This document shows positions 20,186 through 30,776 of a DNA stretch of 64,000 bases, in pieces. Below the pieces are notes generated by a model. It did not search any database and was not told the DNA's origin. It was given only the letters and a program-made list of their open reading frames with translations. How positions within the stretch are numbered: position 1 is the first letter of the stretch; each line of letters starts with the position of its first letter. This DNA is from Thiodiazotropha sp040506775 (lineage in GTDB: Bacteria; Pseudomonadota; Gammaproteobacteria; Chromatiales; Chromatiaceae). Position numbers and translations under genes: made by a program. Location: the NCBI GenBank assembly GCA_040506775.1, contig JBEVWC010000013.1, forward strand, positions 1 to 64,000, in the 5' to 3' direction.

Positions 20186-21082
20186 TCAGCCCCGTGGATG
20201 GTGTCGGCTATGCAGGGTTTTCAGTCTCTCACGCGCCACATGGGTATAGATCTGAGTGGTGGACAGATCGCTGTGGCCCAGCAGTAGCTGCACCACCCGC
20301 AGGTCCGCACCATGATTCAGCAGATGGGTTGCGAAGGCATGCCGCAACGTGTGCGGAGAAACCGGATGAGAAATCCCGGCCTGGGACGCGTGCTTCTTGA
20401 TCCGGTACCAGAACGCCTGACGAGTCATCCCGCTGCCGCGTCGAGTGGGAAACAGATGTTGACAGACCCTTGCGCCAAGCAGCATCTCTCTCGGACCGGA
20501 TAAAAAACGCACCAACCAGCTTTGCGCCTCGTCTCCCATGGGTACCAGACGTTCCTTGCCCCCCTTCCCGACCACCCGAATCACACCCTGGCTGAGACTG
20601 ACCTGCTCAGGCCTGAGATCGACCAGTTCCGAGACCCGCAACCCGGTGGCATAGAGCACCTCCAGCATGGCCCGGTCCCGCATACCCTCTGGATCTTCCA
20701 GGTCAGGCGCATCGAGCAGGGCCTCGACCTCGGCTTCAGACAGGGATTTGGGCAAGGGTCGACCGAGTTTAGGCGCCTCGATGCGCAGGCTTGGGTCGGC
20801 CTCGAGCATCCCTTCGCGCAGGCAGTACTGGTAAAACTGGCGAACACAGGAGAGAAACCGCGCGGAGGTACGGGGTTTGACGTTCAACCCGTACAGGTGG
20901 GCCAGGTAGGACTGAAGATCCTGACGCCGGACACAGAGCAATCCATGCCTGCCAGCGGATTCCAGCCAGTCGGCCAGTTTGCGAAGATCCGACTGATAGG
21001 CCGCCAGGGTATTGCGACTCAGTCCACGCTCCATCCAGAGCGCATCCGCAAATGCTTCAATCAACTCCCCGTCTGTCTGCAT
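20186..21082 (-). CDS. xerD: Site-specific tyrosine recombinase XerD
   Basis: From the ATG at 21082 the protein has 298 residues, exactly the usual XerD length; the open frame continues upstream to 21289 without similarity. The catalytic set is visible: GLRVSELVDL (Arg), HTLRHAFATH (His-x-x-Arg), GHSDLSTTQIYTHV (His and Tyr). With XerC it resolves chromosome dimers at dif under FtsK control. It lies upstream of yajQ and dsbC, an arrangement in which xerD-dsbC pairing is familiar from other gammaproteobacteria. Confidence 0.95.
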   Translation of the reverse strand: MQTDGELIEAFADALWMERGLSRNTLAAYQSDLRKLADWLESAGRHGLLCVRRQDLQSYLAHLYGLNVKPRTSARFLSCVRQFYQYCLREGMLEADPSLRIEAPKLGRPLPKSLSEAEVEALLDAPDLEDPEGMRDRAMLEVLYATGLRVSELVDLRPEQVSLSQGVIRVVGKGGKERLVPMGDEAQSWLVRFLSGPREMLLGARVCQHLFPTRRGSGMTRQAFWYRIKKHASQAGISHPVSPHTLRHAFATHLLNHGADLRVVQLLLGHSDLSTTQIYTHVARERLKTLHSRHHPRG

Positions 21083-21730
21083 ATCGCCTGCAACTTGATA
21101 CCGCATGTTCGGCGTGAGGCAAAGGAGGTATTTGCCCTCGCGCTGATGTTTCTTGTCTAGCCTGATCCCTGACCCGGAATTCCGTTGGCTAACCGCAGCG
21201 ACCTGTTCCTGCCGGGATGACCCTCGCAACAGCACAGTCTCGGCCCATTGGCGGGCCTTGAGATAGATAATAGGAAAAAATGACCACAATCAATCCCTCG
21301 AAAGCGAAAAACATTTCCACAGATCCTGTGGATAACTTTGTGAGTAACGTCCTTGAAAACGCTCCCAGCCCTTGAAGCGTCTGCACCCCATTTAGATTGT
21401 GCAATTTCTATACAATATGTTGTTTTCTATTAATTACAATTAGTTATTTATCTTTTTTAATAATTGAGATTAAATCACTACATTAAATTATCATTAAAGT
21501 CCCAGCTCCCTGAGAAATGTGCATAAGAGGTATTGACAGCGCCCATGCAGCGTGATTTCTGGCTTTCTCTATCCACCCGGCCCAATCCAGTACTGAACAT
21601 TGCTCAACTTAAAATAGGGTTTGCACCCCATTGACCCAGGCATCGTTTTGCCCCCTCACCCTCAACCTTGAGGCCGGATCGGGTTAAAATAGGGATCGGC
21701 CCACCCATGACAACCCGACACACCGATACA
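21083..21730. other. 650-base gap: DnaA-box palindrome, then AT-rich DNA
   Basis: The xerD frame stays open to 21289 but has no family match there. A palindrome with a consensus DnaA box lies at 21319-21335. From about 21400 to 21500 the sequence is strongly AT-rich, unlike the rest of the window. I see no supported gene; a 71-codon frame on the minus strand at 21189-21404 looks random. Confidence 0.6.
21319..21335. promoter_or_regulatory. Palindrome with consensus DnaA box
   Basis: TCCACAG-ATC-CTGTGGA is a perfect seven-base inverted repeat. Its right half runs into TGTGGATAA (21327-21335), the reverse complement of the consensus DnaA box TTATCCACA. Only one full box is seen, so it is not an origin by itself. 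It could control the xerD unit or titrate DnaA. Confidence 0.45.
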
Positions 21731-22174
21731 ATGACCCAATCATCAGACCCATTTTGGAAACGGCTTTCACTGGATGAAATGACCCGTGAGCAATGGGAAT
21801 CCTTGTGCGACGGCTGTGCAAAGTGCTGTCTGCAGAAACTGGAAGATGAAGATACCAGTGAGATTTTTTTCACAAATATCGTCTGCGACCTGTTGGATCT
21901 GGAGCATTGTCGCTGCACCCACTATGAAGATCGCTCTATCCGGGTTCCAAACTGTGTCACCCTGACCACTGACGACTTGCGCGACCCTTACTGGCTGCCT
22001 CCCAGTTGTGCCTATCGGCTCCTGGCGGAGCACAAGGATCTGCCTGACTGGCATCCCCTGAATCACCAGGGCGATACGCAGCCGATGATCCTCGGAGGCC
22101 ATACCATCCGCGGCCGGGTGGTGCGTGAGGAGGACGCGGATGATTGGGAGCATCACCTCATCGACTGGGTGTAA
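21731..22174 (+). CDS. YcgN-family cysteine-cluster protein (UPF0260)
   Basis: The protein has 147 residues from the ATG at 21731; an ATG at 21707 is also possible, with no clear ribosome site for either. The segment WESLCDGCAKCCLQKLEDED and later cysteines (LEHCRC, PNC, SCAYRLL) are the signature of the YcgN/YkgJ-type zinc- or iron-cluster family. The biochemical role is unknown. Its flanks (21400-21500, 22175-22290) are much more AT-rich than the gene. Confidence 0.88.
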   Translation: MTQSSDPFWKRLSLDEMTREQWESLCDGCAKCCLQKLEDEDTSEIFFTNIVCDLLDLEHCRCTHYEDRSIRVPNCVTLTTDDLRDPYWLPPSCAYRLLAEHKDLPDWHPLNHQGDTQPMILGGHTIRGRVVREEDADDWEHHLIDWV

Positions 22175-22291
22175 TAAGATTTGATTTATTTATAGTATTT
22201 TCAATTAATTAAATCTTTTTTCTAGATTTTATCTTATCATGATTGAAGTCTCAGCGACGGGCCAATCAATCATCCAACCCAAGCAGAACAA

Positions 22292-23383
22292 ATGAGCATA
22301 CATGAGCGGCCTTTCGACACACTTGTGCAACTGCTGGAATCGGGCGGATTAAAGCTCGACATCTATGACATGGGGCGTCGGGTTTGCCCCATACCCCAGG
22401 AGCGGTTCCTGGCATTCGAACGTACCGAGGCACCCTACCCCTATCCACTTCAGCAGCAGGCCTGGTTTGCCCTGACACTGCATGACCCGGTCAGGCCGGA
22501 CATCGACCCGATCATCTGGTTTATCCGTTTTCCCCTGGATGAACTGGCCAAACTTTTGCAATCAGCTCGAGACGATTTCCTGCATCGCCTGATCGACAAT
22601 CTTGCAGACAACCGTCTCGAATCAGCCGAGGCCTCCGCACTGGACAAGGCTCTGCAGGATAACCCCTACCTGTTCCAACCCCGCAAGGAGCGTTTGGCCG
22701 TGTTACATGCGCGACTGACCGCTACCCTGGGTAAACCCGCATCCCGATACTACGAACACGCCCGCTCTTACCTGAATGGGGACCTGAGTTGGGACCAATG
22801 GGCATTCATCGGCTATCAGGGCATCGCTGATGTGGCCGCCCGTCTGGACTCTGATCCGGGTCTGGAATCGCTCAGCGTCGCGATCAGCAACCTCCCTCCC
22901 GCCCCATTGGAGGCGCTCTGCCATTGCCTGGAAAACAGCCCCGTCCCGGATGACATTTCACAGGCACTGATACGGCGGCTGGAGGTGGAGCTGGAGCAAC
23001 CCGCCGCCAATCCCCAGGTGCTGACATCAACCCTCAGAGGAATATCTCATTCAACATCAGAAATGCTTCGTAATGAACTGATAAATAGAGCCTTACTGAG
23101 TGAACTTTCGACTCGAACCGACCTTCTGACATGCATTGCCGGGCGTGCCTGGGAATCCCTGCATGATGCCCACCTGCGTGATCTGTTTCTGGAGCGACTG
23201 GCGCAAAATGAGGCGGGACAGGAGTTTTTCAATGCGATCCTCAGCGATCTGCTGTATCTGCCCGATACCCGCTCTTCCATGCAGGCATCGCTGCGTCAGA
23301 CGCAACGCAGTGAACAGCTCACCCAGGCCATAGGCCGGTTTTTCAACCACGTCATGTCAACCCAATCCGACCCCGGGAATTGA
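22292..23383 (+). CDS. DUF3549-family protein
   Basis: This 363-residue protein begins MSIHERPFDTLVQLLESGGL and matches the DUF3549 family known from Pseudomonas and related genera. It has no signal peptide or membrane segment. The C-terminal two thirds is predicted mostly helical, with repeating Leu/Ala-rich helices that suggest a helical-repeat scaffold. No catalytic motif is visible and I give no function. It lies between ycgN and a universal stress protein gene on the same strand, with AT-rich DNA before it. Confidence 0.75.
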   Translation: MSIHERPFDTLVQLLESGGLKLDIYDMGRRVCPIPQERFLAFERTEAPYPYPLQQQAWFALTLHDPVRPDIDPIIWFIRFPLDELAKLLQSARDDFLHRLIDNLADNRLESAEASALDKALQDNPYLFQPRKERLAVLHARLTATLGKPASRYYEHARSYLNGDLSWDQWAFIGYQGIADVAARLDSDPGLESLSVAISNLPPAPLEALCHCLENSPVPDDISQALIRRLEVELEQPAANPQVLTSTLRGISHSTSEMLRNELINRALLSELSTRTDLLTCIAGRAWESLHDAHLRDLFLERLAQNEAGQEFFNAILSDLLYLPDTRSSMQASLRQTQRSEQLTQAIGRFFNHVMSTQSDPGN

Positions 23384-23485
23384 TCACAGGCACCTGACGG
23401 ACTGGCGTTGGTTGAGTCTGATGGAGTCGAATCGACAAGCAACCTATAATTGAAGTAGAACAAGCCAAACGAGGCTAAAGAGTTC

Positions 23486-23935
23486 ATGGAAAGCGTAAAA
23501 AATCTGGTCGTGGCGCTTGACCTTTCCCCGGCTTCCTGGGAAATCATCGAACAAGCCTCAGCCCTCTACTCTCCTCCCGAGGGACGTCACATCTGGCTCT
23601 TGCATATTGCCCAGCCTGATGCGGATTTCATCGGATACGAGCCAAGCCCCCGCAGCGAACGGGACGTACAGGCAAGCACCCTTCATCATGAGCATCAGAC
23701 ACTGCAGACACTGGCGGAACGAGTACGCGAAACCGGCGCCCAGTGCACGGCACTGCAGATCCAGGGGGCGTACGTCGACAAGATTCTGGAGGAAGCCGAG
23801 AAACTCAATGCGGACCTGATCGCAGTGGGATCACATGGTAAAGGTGTGATCAAACAACTGCTGCTGGGCAGCACCAGCAACACTCTGGTGAGACTGTCCC
23901 AGATACCGATTCTGGTAATCCCGACTCATGACTGA
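23486..23935 (+). CDS. Universal stress protein (UspA family)
   Basis: This 149-residue single-domain protein has the nucleotide-binding motif GSHGKGVIKQLLLGSTSN near residues 112-129, fitting the ATP-binding UspA class (G2XG9XGS/T). Such proteins bind ATP and help survival in starvation, oxidative or respiratory stress. It is convergent with icd, with a long hairpin in the gap. Confidence 0.9.
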   Translation: MESVKNLVVALDLSPASWEIIEQASALYSPPEGRHIWLLHIAQPDADFIGYEPSPRSERDVQASTLHHEHQTLQTLAERVRETGAQCTALQIQGAYVDKILEEAEKLNADLIAVGSHGKGVIKQLLLGSTSNTLVRLSQIPILVIPTHD

Positions 23936-23950
23936 TCTGCATTCGAAACC

Positions 23951-23981
23951 GGGCCGGCATGTCATTTCAACATGCCGGTCC
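23951..23981. terminator. Hairpin between convergent usp and icd genes
   Basis: CCGGCATGT (23954-23962) pairs with ACATGCCGG (23970-23978), and three further outer pairs (one G-U) make a 12-pair stem with a seven-base loop. There is no T run on either side. Its position between two gene ends suggests a bidirectional transcription or mRNA end. Confidence 0.5.
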
Positions 23982-24023
23982 GGGCCACAGGATTGAGTCT
24001 CACCCCTGCGGCCCGGGGCCTGA

Positions 24024-25280
<1,257 letters not shown>

Positions 25281-25676
25281 GGATGTATCCTGTGTAGCGA
25301 TGATGTAAGGCAGTTCACCGAAACCGCGCAAACCCAACCGTGGACCCAATTCAGGGCTACAGGGCCTGGGATTGACCGGTGAGGGAATAATGGGCAATTG
25401 TAGCGATGTATCGGTGCGTTTTATAGGATATTTGGCCCGCCGGGAGGCTGTTGGTCAAGAATCGCACAATACGACCGCTAAAATTACGGATATTCATACC
25501 CTACGAACGAATGAGCACGGCATAAAATCAGTCCCAGGGCAGTCAGTGGCAGTTTCAGTCAGTCAGGCTGATCCGCGGAAACTCCAGGCTTAGCCTGTCT
25601 CGATTCACACCACGCTCAGCCAGTTCAGGCTTACACTGCAGAAGATCGACCTCGCAGGACCGCATAGGAAGACAGG
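25281..25676. other. 396-base gap between divergent icd and moxR
   Basis: The icd frame stays open upstream to about 25397 without similarity. The rest must hold the icd (minus) and moxR (plus) promoters. I cannot assign them with confidence. Short CAGTCAG repeats occur near 25540-25570. Confidence 0.4.
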
Positions 25677-26660
25677 ATGAAAACATTGGACAGCCCGGCG
25701 GATCACGCACTACTCGATACCCTCCTCCAGACCTGGCAGAAGGTCATCATTGGAAAACCCGAGACCCTTAAGACGGTCCTGATCAGTTTATTGTGTCGTG
25801 GGCACATACTGTTGGAGGATCTGCCTGGACTGGGGAAAACGACCCTGGCGAAAACCCTGGCAAAAAGTCTGGATATGGGGTTCAAGAGGATCCAATGCAC
25901 CCCCGACCTGTTGCCGGCGGACATCACCGGGGTCTCCCTGTTCGACCAGAAGGCACAGGCCTTTCGCTTTCTTCCAGGTCCGATTTTCACCAACATCCTG
26001 CTGGCAGACGAAATCAATCGCACCTCCCCCCGAACCCAATCGGCACTCCTGGAAGCGATGGCCGAGCGCACTGTGAGCGTGGACCGCAAGACCCGCAAAC
26101 TACCCGCCACCTTCCTGGTGATCGCCACCCAGAACCCAATCGAGTTCAGTGGCACCTTTCCCCTGCCTGAGGCACAGCTGGACCGATTCTTCATGCGTCT
26201 GTCCCTGGGATACCCTCTGGCGGAGGAAGAATCACGTATCCTCAAGATGCATCGGGAAAGCGACCCCCTGGAACCGATCACCCCGGTGATCGATGAGGCA
26301 CAACTGCTTGGCCTGCAACAACAGGTCACGCGAATCCACCTGGAGCAAAAGCTGGTGGACTACATCACGGCACTGGTACACGCCACCCGCGTGCACAAAA
26401 AGGTGCGACTCGGAGTCAGCCCGAGAGGCTCGATCGCCTTGATGAAGGCCGCTCAGGCAAACGCACTGCTGCATGGCGAGACCTATGTCACCCCCCTGCG
26501 GATCCAGCAGATGGTGATTCCGGTCATGGCGCATCGGATGCTGTTGAGCAGCCAAAGTACATCCGACACTGCGATTCTGCAGCAGATCCTGGAGCAGGTT
26601 CCGGTACCGGCCATGCCCAACGATACCGCTCACCAGACCACTCAACCGGTGCATGATTGA
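25677..26660 (+). CDS. MoxR-family AAA ATPase
   Basis: The protein has 327 residues. Walker A is GLGKTTLAKT near residues 59-68, with LLADEINRTSPRTQSALLEAM as Walker B and the MoxR signature region, and ATQNPIEFSGTFPLPEAQLD following. MoxR ATPases act as chaperones that load metal or cofactors or ready partner proteins with VWA or DUF58 domains. Here the next gene encodes a DUF58 protein whose likely start is six bases after this stop, forming the common MoxR-DUF58-transglutaminase unit. Confidence 0.93.
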   Translation: MKTLDSPADHALLDTLLQTWQKVIIGKPETLKTVLISLLCRGHILLEDLPGLGKTTLAKTLAKSLDMGFKRIQCTPDLLPADITGVSLFDQKAQAFRFLPGPIFTNILLADEINRTSPRTQSALLEAMAERTVSVDRKTRKLPATFLVIATQNPIEFSGTFPLPEAQLDRFFMRLSLGYPLAEEESRILKMHRESDPLEPITPVIDEAQLLGLQQQVTRIHLEQKLVDYITALVHATRVHKKVRLGVSPRGSIALMKAAQANALLHGETYVTPLRIQQMVIPVMAHRMLLSSQSTSDTAILQQILEQVPVPAMPNDTAHQTTQPVHD

Positions 26661-26665
26661 GTGAG

Positions 26666-27892
26666 ATGAAGATTCAGAGCGGATCGTCCAGCATCTTCTC
26701 CCCGCAGACCCTGGATTCGCTGCAGCGCTGGATCAATCTTCACCGGGTTCTGTGGGTACTGACTCTGGCCTGTTTTTTCGTTGCCTGGAATCGGGGACTG
26801 GCCCTGTTGTACGGGGTTTTCTCACTCAGCCTGGCGCTGCTGCTGATCTCTCAGGTGATGCCCAGATGGCAACTCAGAGGCATTCAGGTGGAACGAAACT
26901 TCCCGCCGATGATGAGCGCCGGTGAAGAAATCGAGGTGGTATACCGCCTGAGTGGCAGCGGACATCGATATCACACCCGGTTGATTGACGACATTCCTTT
27001 TGCCGATGGGCCGGCGAGCGGATTCCTCCCGGTTTGGGAGACATCCGATGAAATAACCAGCCGGGTACGCTGCGAACATCGGGGATTATTCACCCTGGAC
27101 CCGCTCAGACTCACATCGGCATACCCATTCGGTATTCTGAGTCATGAACGTTGTCTGAGCAGTCCTGGTGAACCGGTTCGGGTGTTGCCGAGGCTCTATG
27201 AACTCGGTGAACTTCCAACCCCGCAGCATGCCAATCAGAACAGTGACGGTGATTTACCCATAGCGCAACGGGGTGGTCAGGATCAGTTTCTCTCGATTCG
27301 GGAATATGTTCATGGTGACAGCCTGCGTCATATCCATTGGCGTGCATCAGCGAGACTGCAACGTCTGGTCGTGAAAGAGTATCAGCGCGACGACCGACCC
27401 ATGCTGCTTTTGGCGCTCGACAGCCGGGCCGTCTTTAATAAGGGTGAAGGCAACCGCACCACATTTGAGTTTGCGATCTCCCTGGCGGCCTCGATGATTC
27501 GCCAGGCAACCCGGGAAGGGATGTCCAGTGTGCTCATTGCTGAGCACGGAAAACGCCTCGAAACTGCGATACCTGCTTATCAGTCAGATCTCTATGAGGT
27601 ATTGGCACAACTTGCGGAACTCCAGGACAGCGGAAACCTGAGCAGTCGCGAATTGCTCGAAGAAGCCATACATCGTTACCCGCAAGCCAACCTGGTGGTT
27701 GGTTTCAGGTTACGTGACGATCCGCTGATCCCGGCACTTCCACCCCATGTGACGCATATCGATTTCGAAATGGATGGTGAGAGTTTTCACTTCCCTTTGC
27801 GTCATACCAAAGCCCCACGCATGAACCGATTCGGCAACCGCCTGAGCTATCCGGTCAGTTCAGGCCACTCAATGGAAGGACTTTTACAGTGA
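26666..27892 (+). CDS. DUF58-domain protein
   Basis: The protein has 408 residues from the ATG at 26666; a TTG at 26657 overlapping moxR is an alternative. Two hydrophobic helices near the N-terminus (WVLTLACFFVAW and LYGVFSLSLALLLIS) anchor it in the membrane. The DUF58 signature GDSLRHIHWRASAR is near residues 218-231, in a von Willebrand-A-like region. DUF58 proteins usually act with MoxR ATPases, perhaps in cell envelope assembly. The last codons overlap the GTG start of the next gene. Confidence 0.9.
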   Translation: MKIQSGSSSIFSPQTLDSLQRWINLHRVLWVLTLACFFVAWNRGLALLYGVFSLSLALLLISQVMPRWQLRGIQVERNFPPMMSAGEEIEVVYRLSGSGHRYHTRLIDDIPFADGPASGFLPVWETSDEITSRVRCEHRGLFTLDPLRLTSAYPFGILSHERCLSSPGEPVRVLPRLYELGELPTPQHANQNSDGDLPIAQRGGQDQFLSIREYVHGDSLRHIHWRASARLQRLVVKEYQRDDRPMLLLALDSRAVFNKGEGNRTTFEFAISLAASMIRQATREGMSSVLIAEHGKRLETAIPAYQSDLYEVLAQLAELQDSGNLSSRELLEEAIHRYPQANLVVGFRLRDDPLIPALPPHVTHIDFEMDGESFHFPLRHTKAPRMNRFGNRLSYPVSSGHSMEGLLQ

Positions 27893-30123
27893 AGCCGGGA
27901 TCCAACCCGGTGGTCGTCTGGTACAGCCTGGTTTCCTCAGTGGCAGCAAGTGCCCTGCTGTATGCCCATCTTGGTCTGTTGGCCGCCGGCATCTGTCTCC
28001 TGGTAATGCTTCCTGTATGCCTCTGGGTGTTGCAGCGGGTGCGTCACACCGATGAGGCTTCCAGCCCATTTCGCAAGTACTCAGAGCAGACTGCCGTAGT
28101 CGGTCTGGCTCTGTTTCCACCGTTGATACTCGTCACCAACCTGCTCACCGCGTTGCTCATATTTCTCGGCTTCGGTTTTGTCAGCCTGTTGCTGCAAACC
28201 CATGATGACCGCAGACTCTATCTGGGACTTGGCGTGGGATTCACCGCACTCATGGCGGGTGCCGTGGTTGCAAAAAGCGGCTATTACCTGGTGTTTCTCA
28301 TCGCATATGCCGTCAGTGTCAGCATCACCCTTGGGCATATACATCTCGAACCGTTGCGCAATCCCGCACAACCCTGGCGGCAACGGGATCAGCTGCGCTC
28401 AGCTGTATGGTTGGTCGCGTCCGCTGTACTGATCTACCTGATACTGCCCCGCTTTCCGGCGGGCAACCTGGGATCCCGTCCCGGATCGGATCACTTCTAC
28501 CAGAGTCATGCCTGGGAACAGGAAGCCAGACAGACCCGGGCGTTGGGCGACCCGGAGGAACGAATCCAATCCATGCTCGAGAACCTGTCTGAGCATCTGC
28601 CTGAATCAAGGGAGCCGTCATCCCAGTCAGATTCGGATGCGAATCAGACCGGTTATGGCTATGGAGGATTCGGAGAGACGTTTGACATGCAGAATCCGGA
28701 CGCGCGAGGAGACCGCTTCAATAACACCATTGTGGCCCGTATGCGCGCCGACCGTCCCCTCTATCTGCGTGCACGGATCTTCGACGTTTTCGATGGCATA
28801 AGCTGGCACAGCTCTGCCACGACACTCAGCAAGCTGGAGCTTGAGCGGGGAGAGATCAGCCTGATGCAGACGCCTCCAGGGCTTGAACCCTTCATCGAAA
28901 CCTATGAAGTCATTCTGGAGCAGGATCTGGTGAACAATATCATGGCCGCAGCGGTACCGGTAAAACTCCGCTTCCCGGGCACTGTGATCGGTATTGACGC
29001 ATTTCATCAACTCCAGGCACCGGGTCTGTTGCGCAAGGACACCGCCTACGTAGTGGAATCCCTGCGGCTCCAACTCAGGCAAAGAAGCTTTGCAGAACGC
29101 AGCTATTACGAAGTGCCTGGCTACCGGCAGTTACCCGACGATCTCGATACCCGCATACCCGAGTTGGCCCGCCAGATCACCCAGGGATTGGATTCCCCTT
29201 TCGATCGTGCATTAGCCCTCGAGGGGTACCTGAGAAGTCACTATGCCTATGACTTCGAATCGGTGTTTCTCTCCCAGCACCAGACGCCCTTGAGCCGCTT
29301 CCTGTTTGAGACGCAGCGTGGTCATTGTGAATATTTTGCCAGTGCTCTGGCCATCATGCTGCGCACTCTGGAGATACCCAGTCGTCTGGTCACAGGTTTC
29401 TCAGCCACCGACCTGAATCCTTTAACGGGCTATTACGAGATCCACGCCCTGGACGGGCATGCCTGGGTCGAAGCTTACATTGAAGGCATGGGCTGGCTGG
29501 AACTGGAGCCTACCGCCTACTACGACGTGCCATCACAGGAGCGTCAAACCCTCTCTGCGGAGCAGATAAACCGTTATGTCGAGCGACAACTGCGCCTCGA
29601 TGAAACACTGGATTCAAGCCACTTGAGCCCAGATGCCATCATCGGCTCGCTATGGCAGATTCTGTATCTGTCCACGGTCTGGGTTGGCGCCCACCTGAAA
29701 CTGATGTTCCTGTATGCCTGGCCATGGCTGGCGGGTCTGACTGTGATCATGCTCATTGCCGGCCTGAGTTGGCCATGGCTGGCACCCCGCTGGCGTGCCA
29801 GAAGAATTCGCGATGAGGTGTATCGCAGAATCCGGGAAACGGATTGTCCTGTGGTGAATGAGTATCTCGCAGGCATCGACCGATTGTTGCGAAATGCAGG
29901 CATGGAGATATCAAAAGGAACAACGATCGAAAGTTACCTGCAGCGAATCCCGGACCTGGGTTTCAGCCTGGATCCCGCTGAACTCGCGAGCACCTTCAAC
30001 ATGCAGAATTACGCAACCACCGGTTCCAACCAGGGAATTGAAAACTATCAGCGACTGTTTGATGCGGTTTACGCCTTGGGATACGGCGAGTTGTCGAACC
30101 GCACCCGGTCTCAAAGGGTTTGA
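27889..30123 (+). CDS. TgpA-like transglutaminase, membrane-anchored
   Basis: The protein has 744 residues. The GTG start overlaps the DUF58 stop as GTGA, with GGAAGGA nine bases upstream. About five or six helices lie in the first 190 residues (DUF3488 type). A periplasmic transglutaminase domain has Cys480 (GHCEYFAS) and His524 (DGHAWVEAY). The third position is Glu540 (LELEPTAY) where Asp is usual. A further helix near 600-635 is followed by a DUF4129-like cytoplasmic tail. In Pseudomonas the homologue TgpA is essential, with an envelope role. It overlaps lepB tail to tail by 13 bases. Confidence 0.9.
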   Translation: MKPGSNPVVVWYSLVSSVAASALLYAHLGLLAAGICLLVMLPVCLWVLQRVRHTDEASSPFRKYSEQTAVVGLALFPPLILVTNLLTALLIFLGFGFVSLLLQTHDDRRLYLGLGVGFTALMAGAVVAKSGYYLVFLIAYAVSVSITLGHIHLEPLRNPAQPWRQRDQLRSAVWLVASAVLIYLILPRFPAGNLGSRPGSDHFYQSHAWEQEARQTRALGDPEERIQSMLENLSEHLPESREPSSQSDSDANQTGYGYGGFGETFDMQNPDARGDRFNNTIVARMRADRPLYLRARIFDVFDGISWHSSATTLSKLELERGEISLMQTPPGLEPFIETYEVILEQDLVNNIMAAAVPVKLRFPGTVIGIDAFHQLQAPGLLRKDTAYVVESLRLQLRQRSFAERSYYEVPGYRQLPDDLDTRIPELARQITQGLDSPFDRALALEGYLRSHYAYDFESVFLSQHQTPLSRFLFETQRGHCEYFASALAIMLRTLEIPSRLVTGFSATDLNPLTGYYEIHALDGHAWVEAYIEGMGWLELEPTAYYDVPSQERQTLSAEQINRYVERQLRLDETLDSSHLSPDAIIGSLWQILYLSTVWVGAHLKLMFLYAWPWLAGLTVIMLIAGLSWPWLAPRWRARRIRDEVYRRIRETDCPVVNEYLAGIDRLLRNAGMEISKGTTIESYLQRIPDLGFSLDPAELASTFNMQNYATTGSNQGIENYQRLFDAVYALGYGELSNRTRSQRV

Positions 30124-30776
30124 AAAAACCGATCGCTTCTTGGCAGATAGTGGTTATCGTAATTCAATGACATCACGACCCGATCGGTTTTCCCGACGAT
30201 CTCCGCTCTGGGTACAAATCCGATGACCCGGGAATCTGCGCTGTTGTCCCGATTGTCGCCCAGCACCAGGTAGTGTCCAGGAGGAACCCTGACCGGCGGG
30301 AAACTGGCCATGGGACTCCCGCCCCGCAGAACGCGAACCCGATGAGTCACCGGCCCAAGCTGCTCAATACGATCCGAAAATCCCACTCCACTCTGGTCCG
30401 ATGCATCCGGGTCAGACACATAGCCCAGAGACTCACCGTTGATTGAGAGTTTATTGTCGACCATGGAGACCACATCCCCCGGCACCCCAATCACCCGTTT
30501 GACCAGACGTTTATCCGCGGCCGCGGAGTCGAATATCACAACATCACCCCGTTCAGGATCGGCAAACCGATGCAGTGACAGGTGGGTGAAGGGAACTCTG
30601 AGATCGTAGGCTATCTTATCCACCCATACCCGGTCACCTTCCAGGATCGTGGGTTTCATGGAACCGGTAGGGACCGTGTTCCAATCCGCAATGCTGCTGC
30701 GAAAAACCAGCATGCAGAACACAAACAGTAAAAAAGAACGGTTGGCTCTAAAGGCCTGGAGGATCCTGCTTTTCAT
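30111..30776 (-). CDS. lepB: Signal peptidase I (S26 family)
   Basis: The protein has 221 residues with one N-terminal membrane anchor. The catalytic serine is Ser39 (VPTGSMKPT) and the general base is Lys93 (KRLVKRVIGVPGD). The conserved LVLGDNRDNSADSR box lies near the C-terminus. It cleaves signal peptides on the periplasmic side of the inner membrane. It is shorter than E. coli LepB and has a single anchor, so it could be a second, specialised copy; lepA and rnc are not adjacent. The stop overlaps the end of the convergent transglutaminase gene. Confidence 0.9.
   Translation of the reverse strand: MKSRILQAFRANRSFLLFVFCMLVFRSSIADWNTVPTGSMKPTILEGDRVWVDKIAYDLRVPFTHLSLHRFADPERGDVVIFDSAAADKRLVKRVIGVPGDVVSMVDNKLSINGESLGYVSDPDASDQSGVGFSDRIEQLGPVTHRVRVLRGGSPMASFPPVRVPPGHYLVLGDNRDNSADSRVIGFVPRAEIVGKTDRVVMSLNYDNHYLPRSDRFFQTL

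Noticed and set aside
21327..21335. Replication origin at the DnaA box
   Set aside because: Only one consensus box is visible and no dnaA, dnaN or gidA genes are near.
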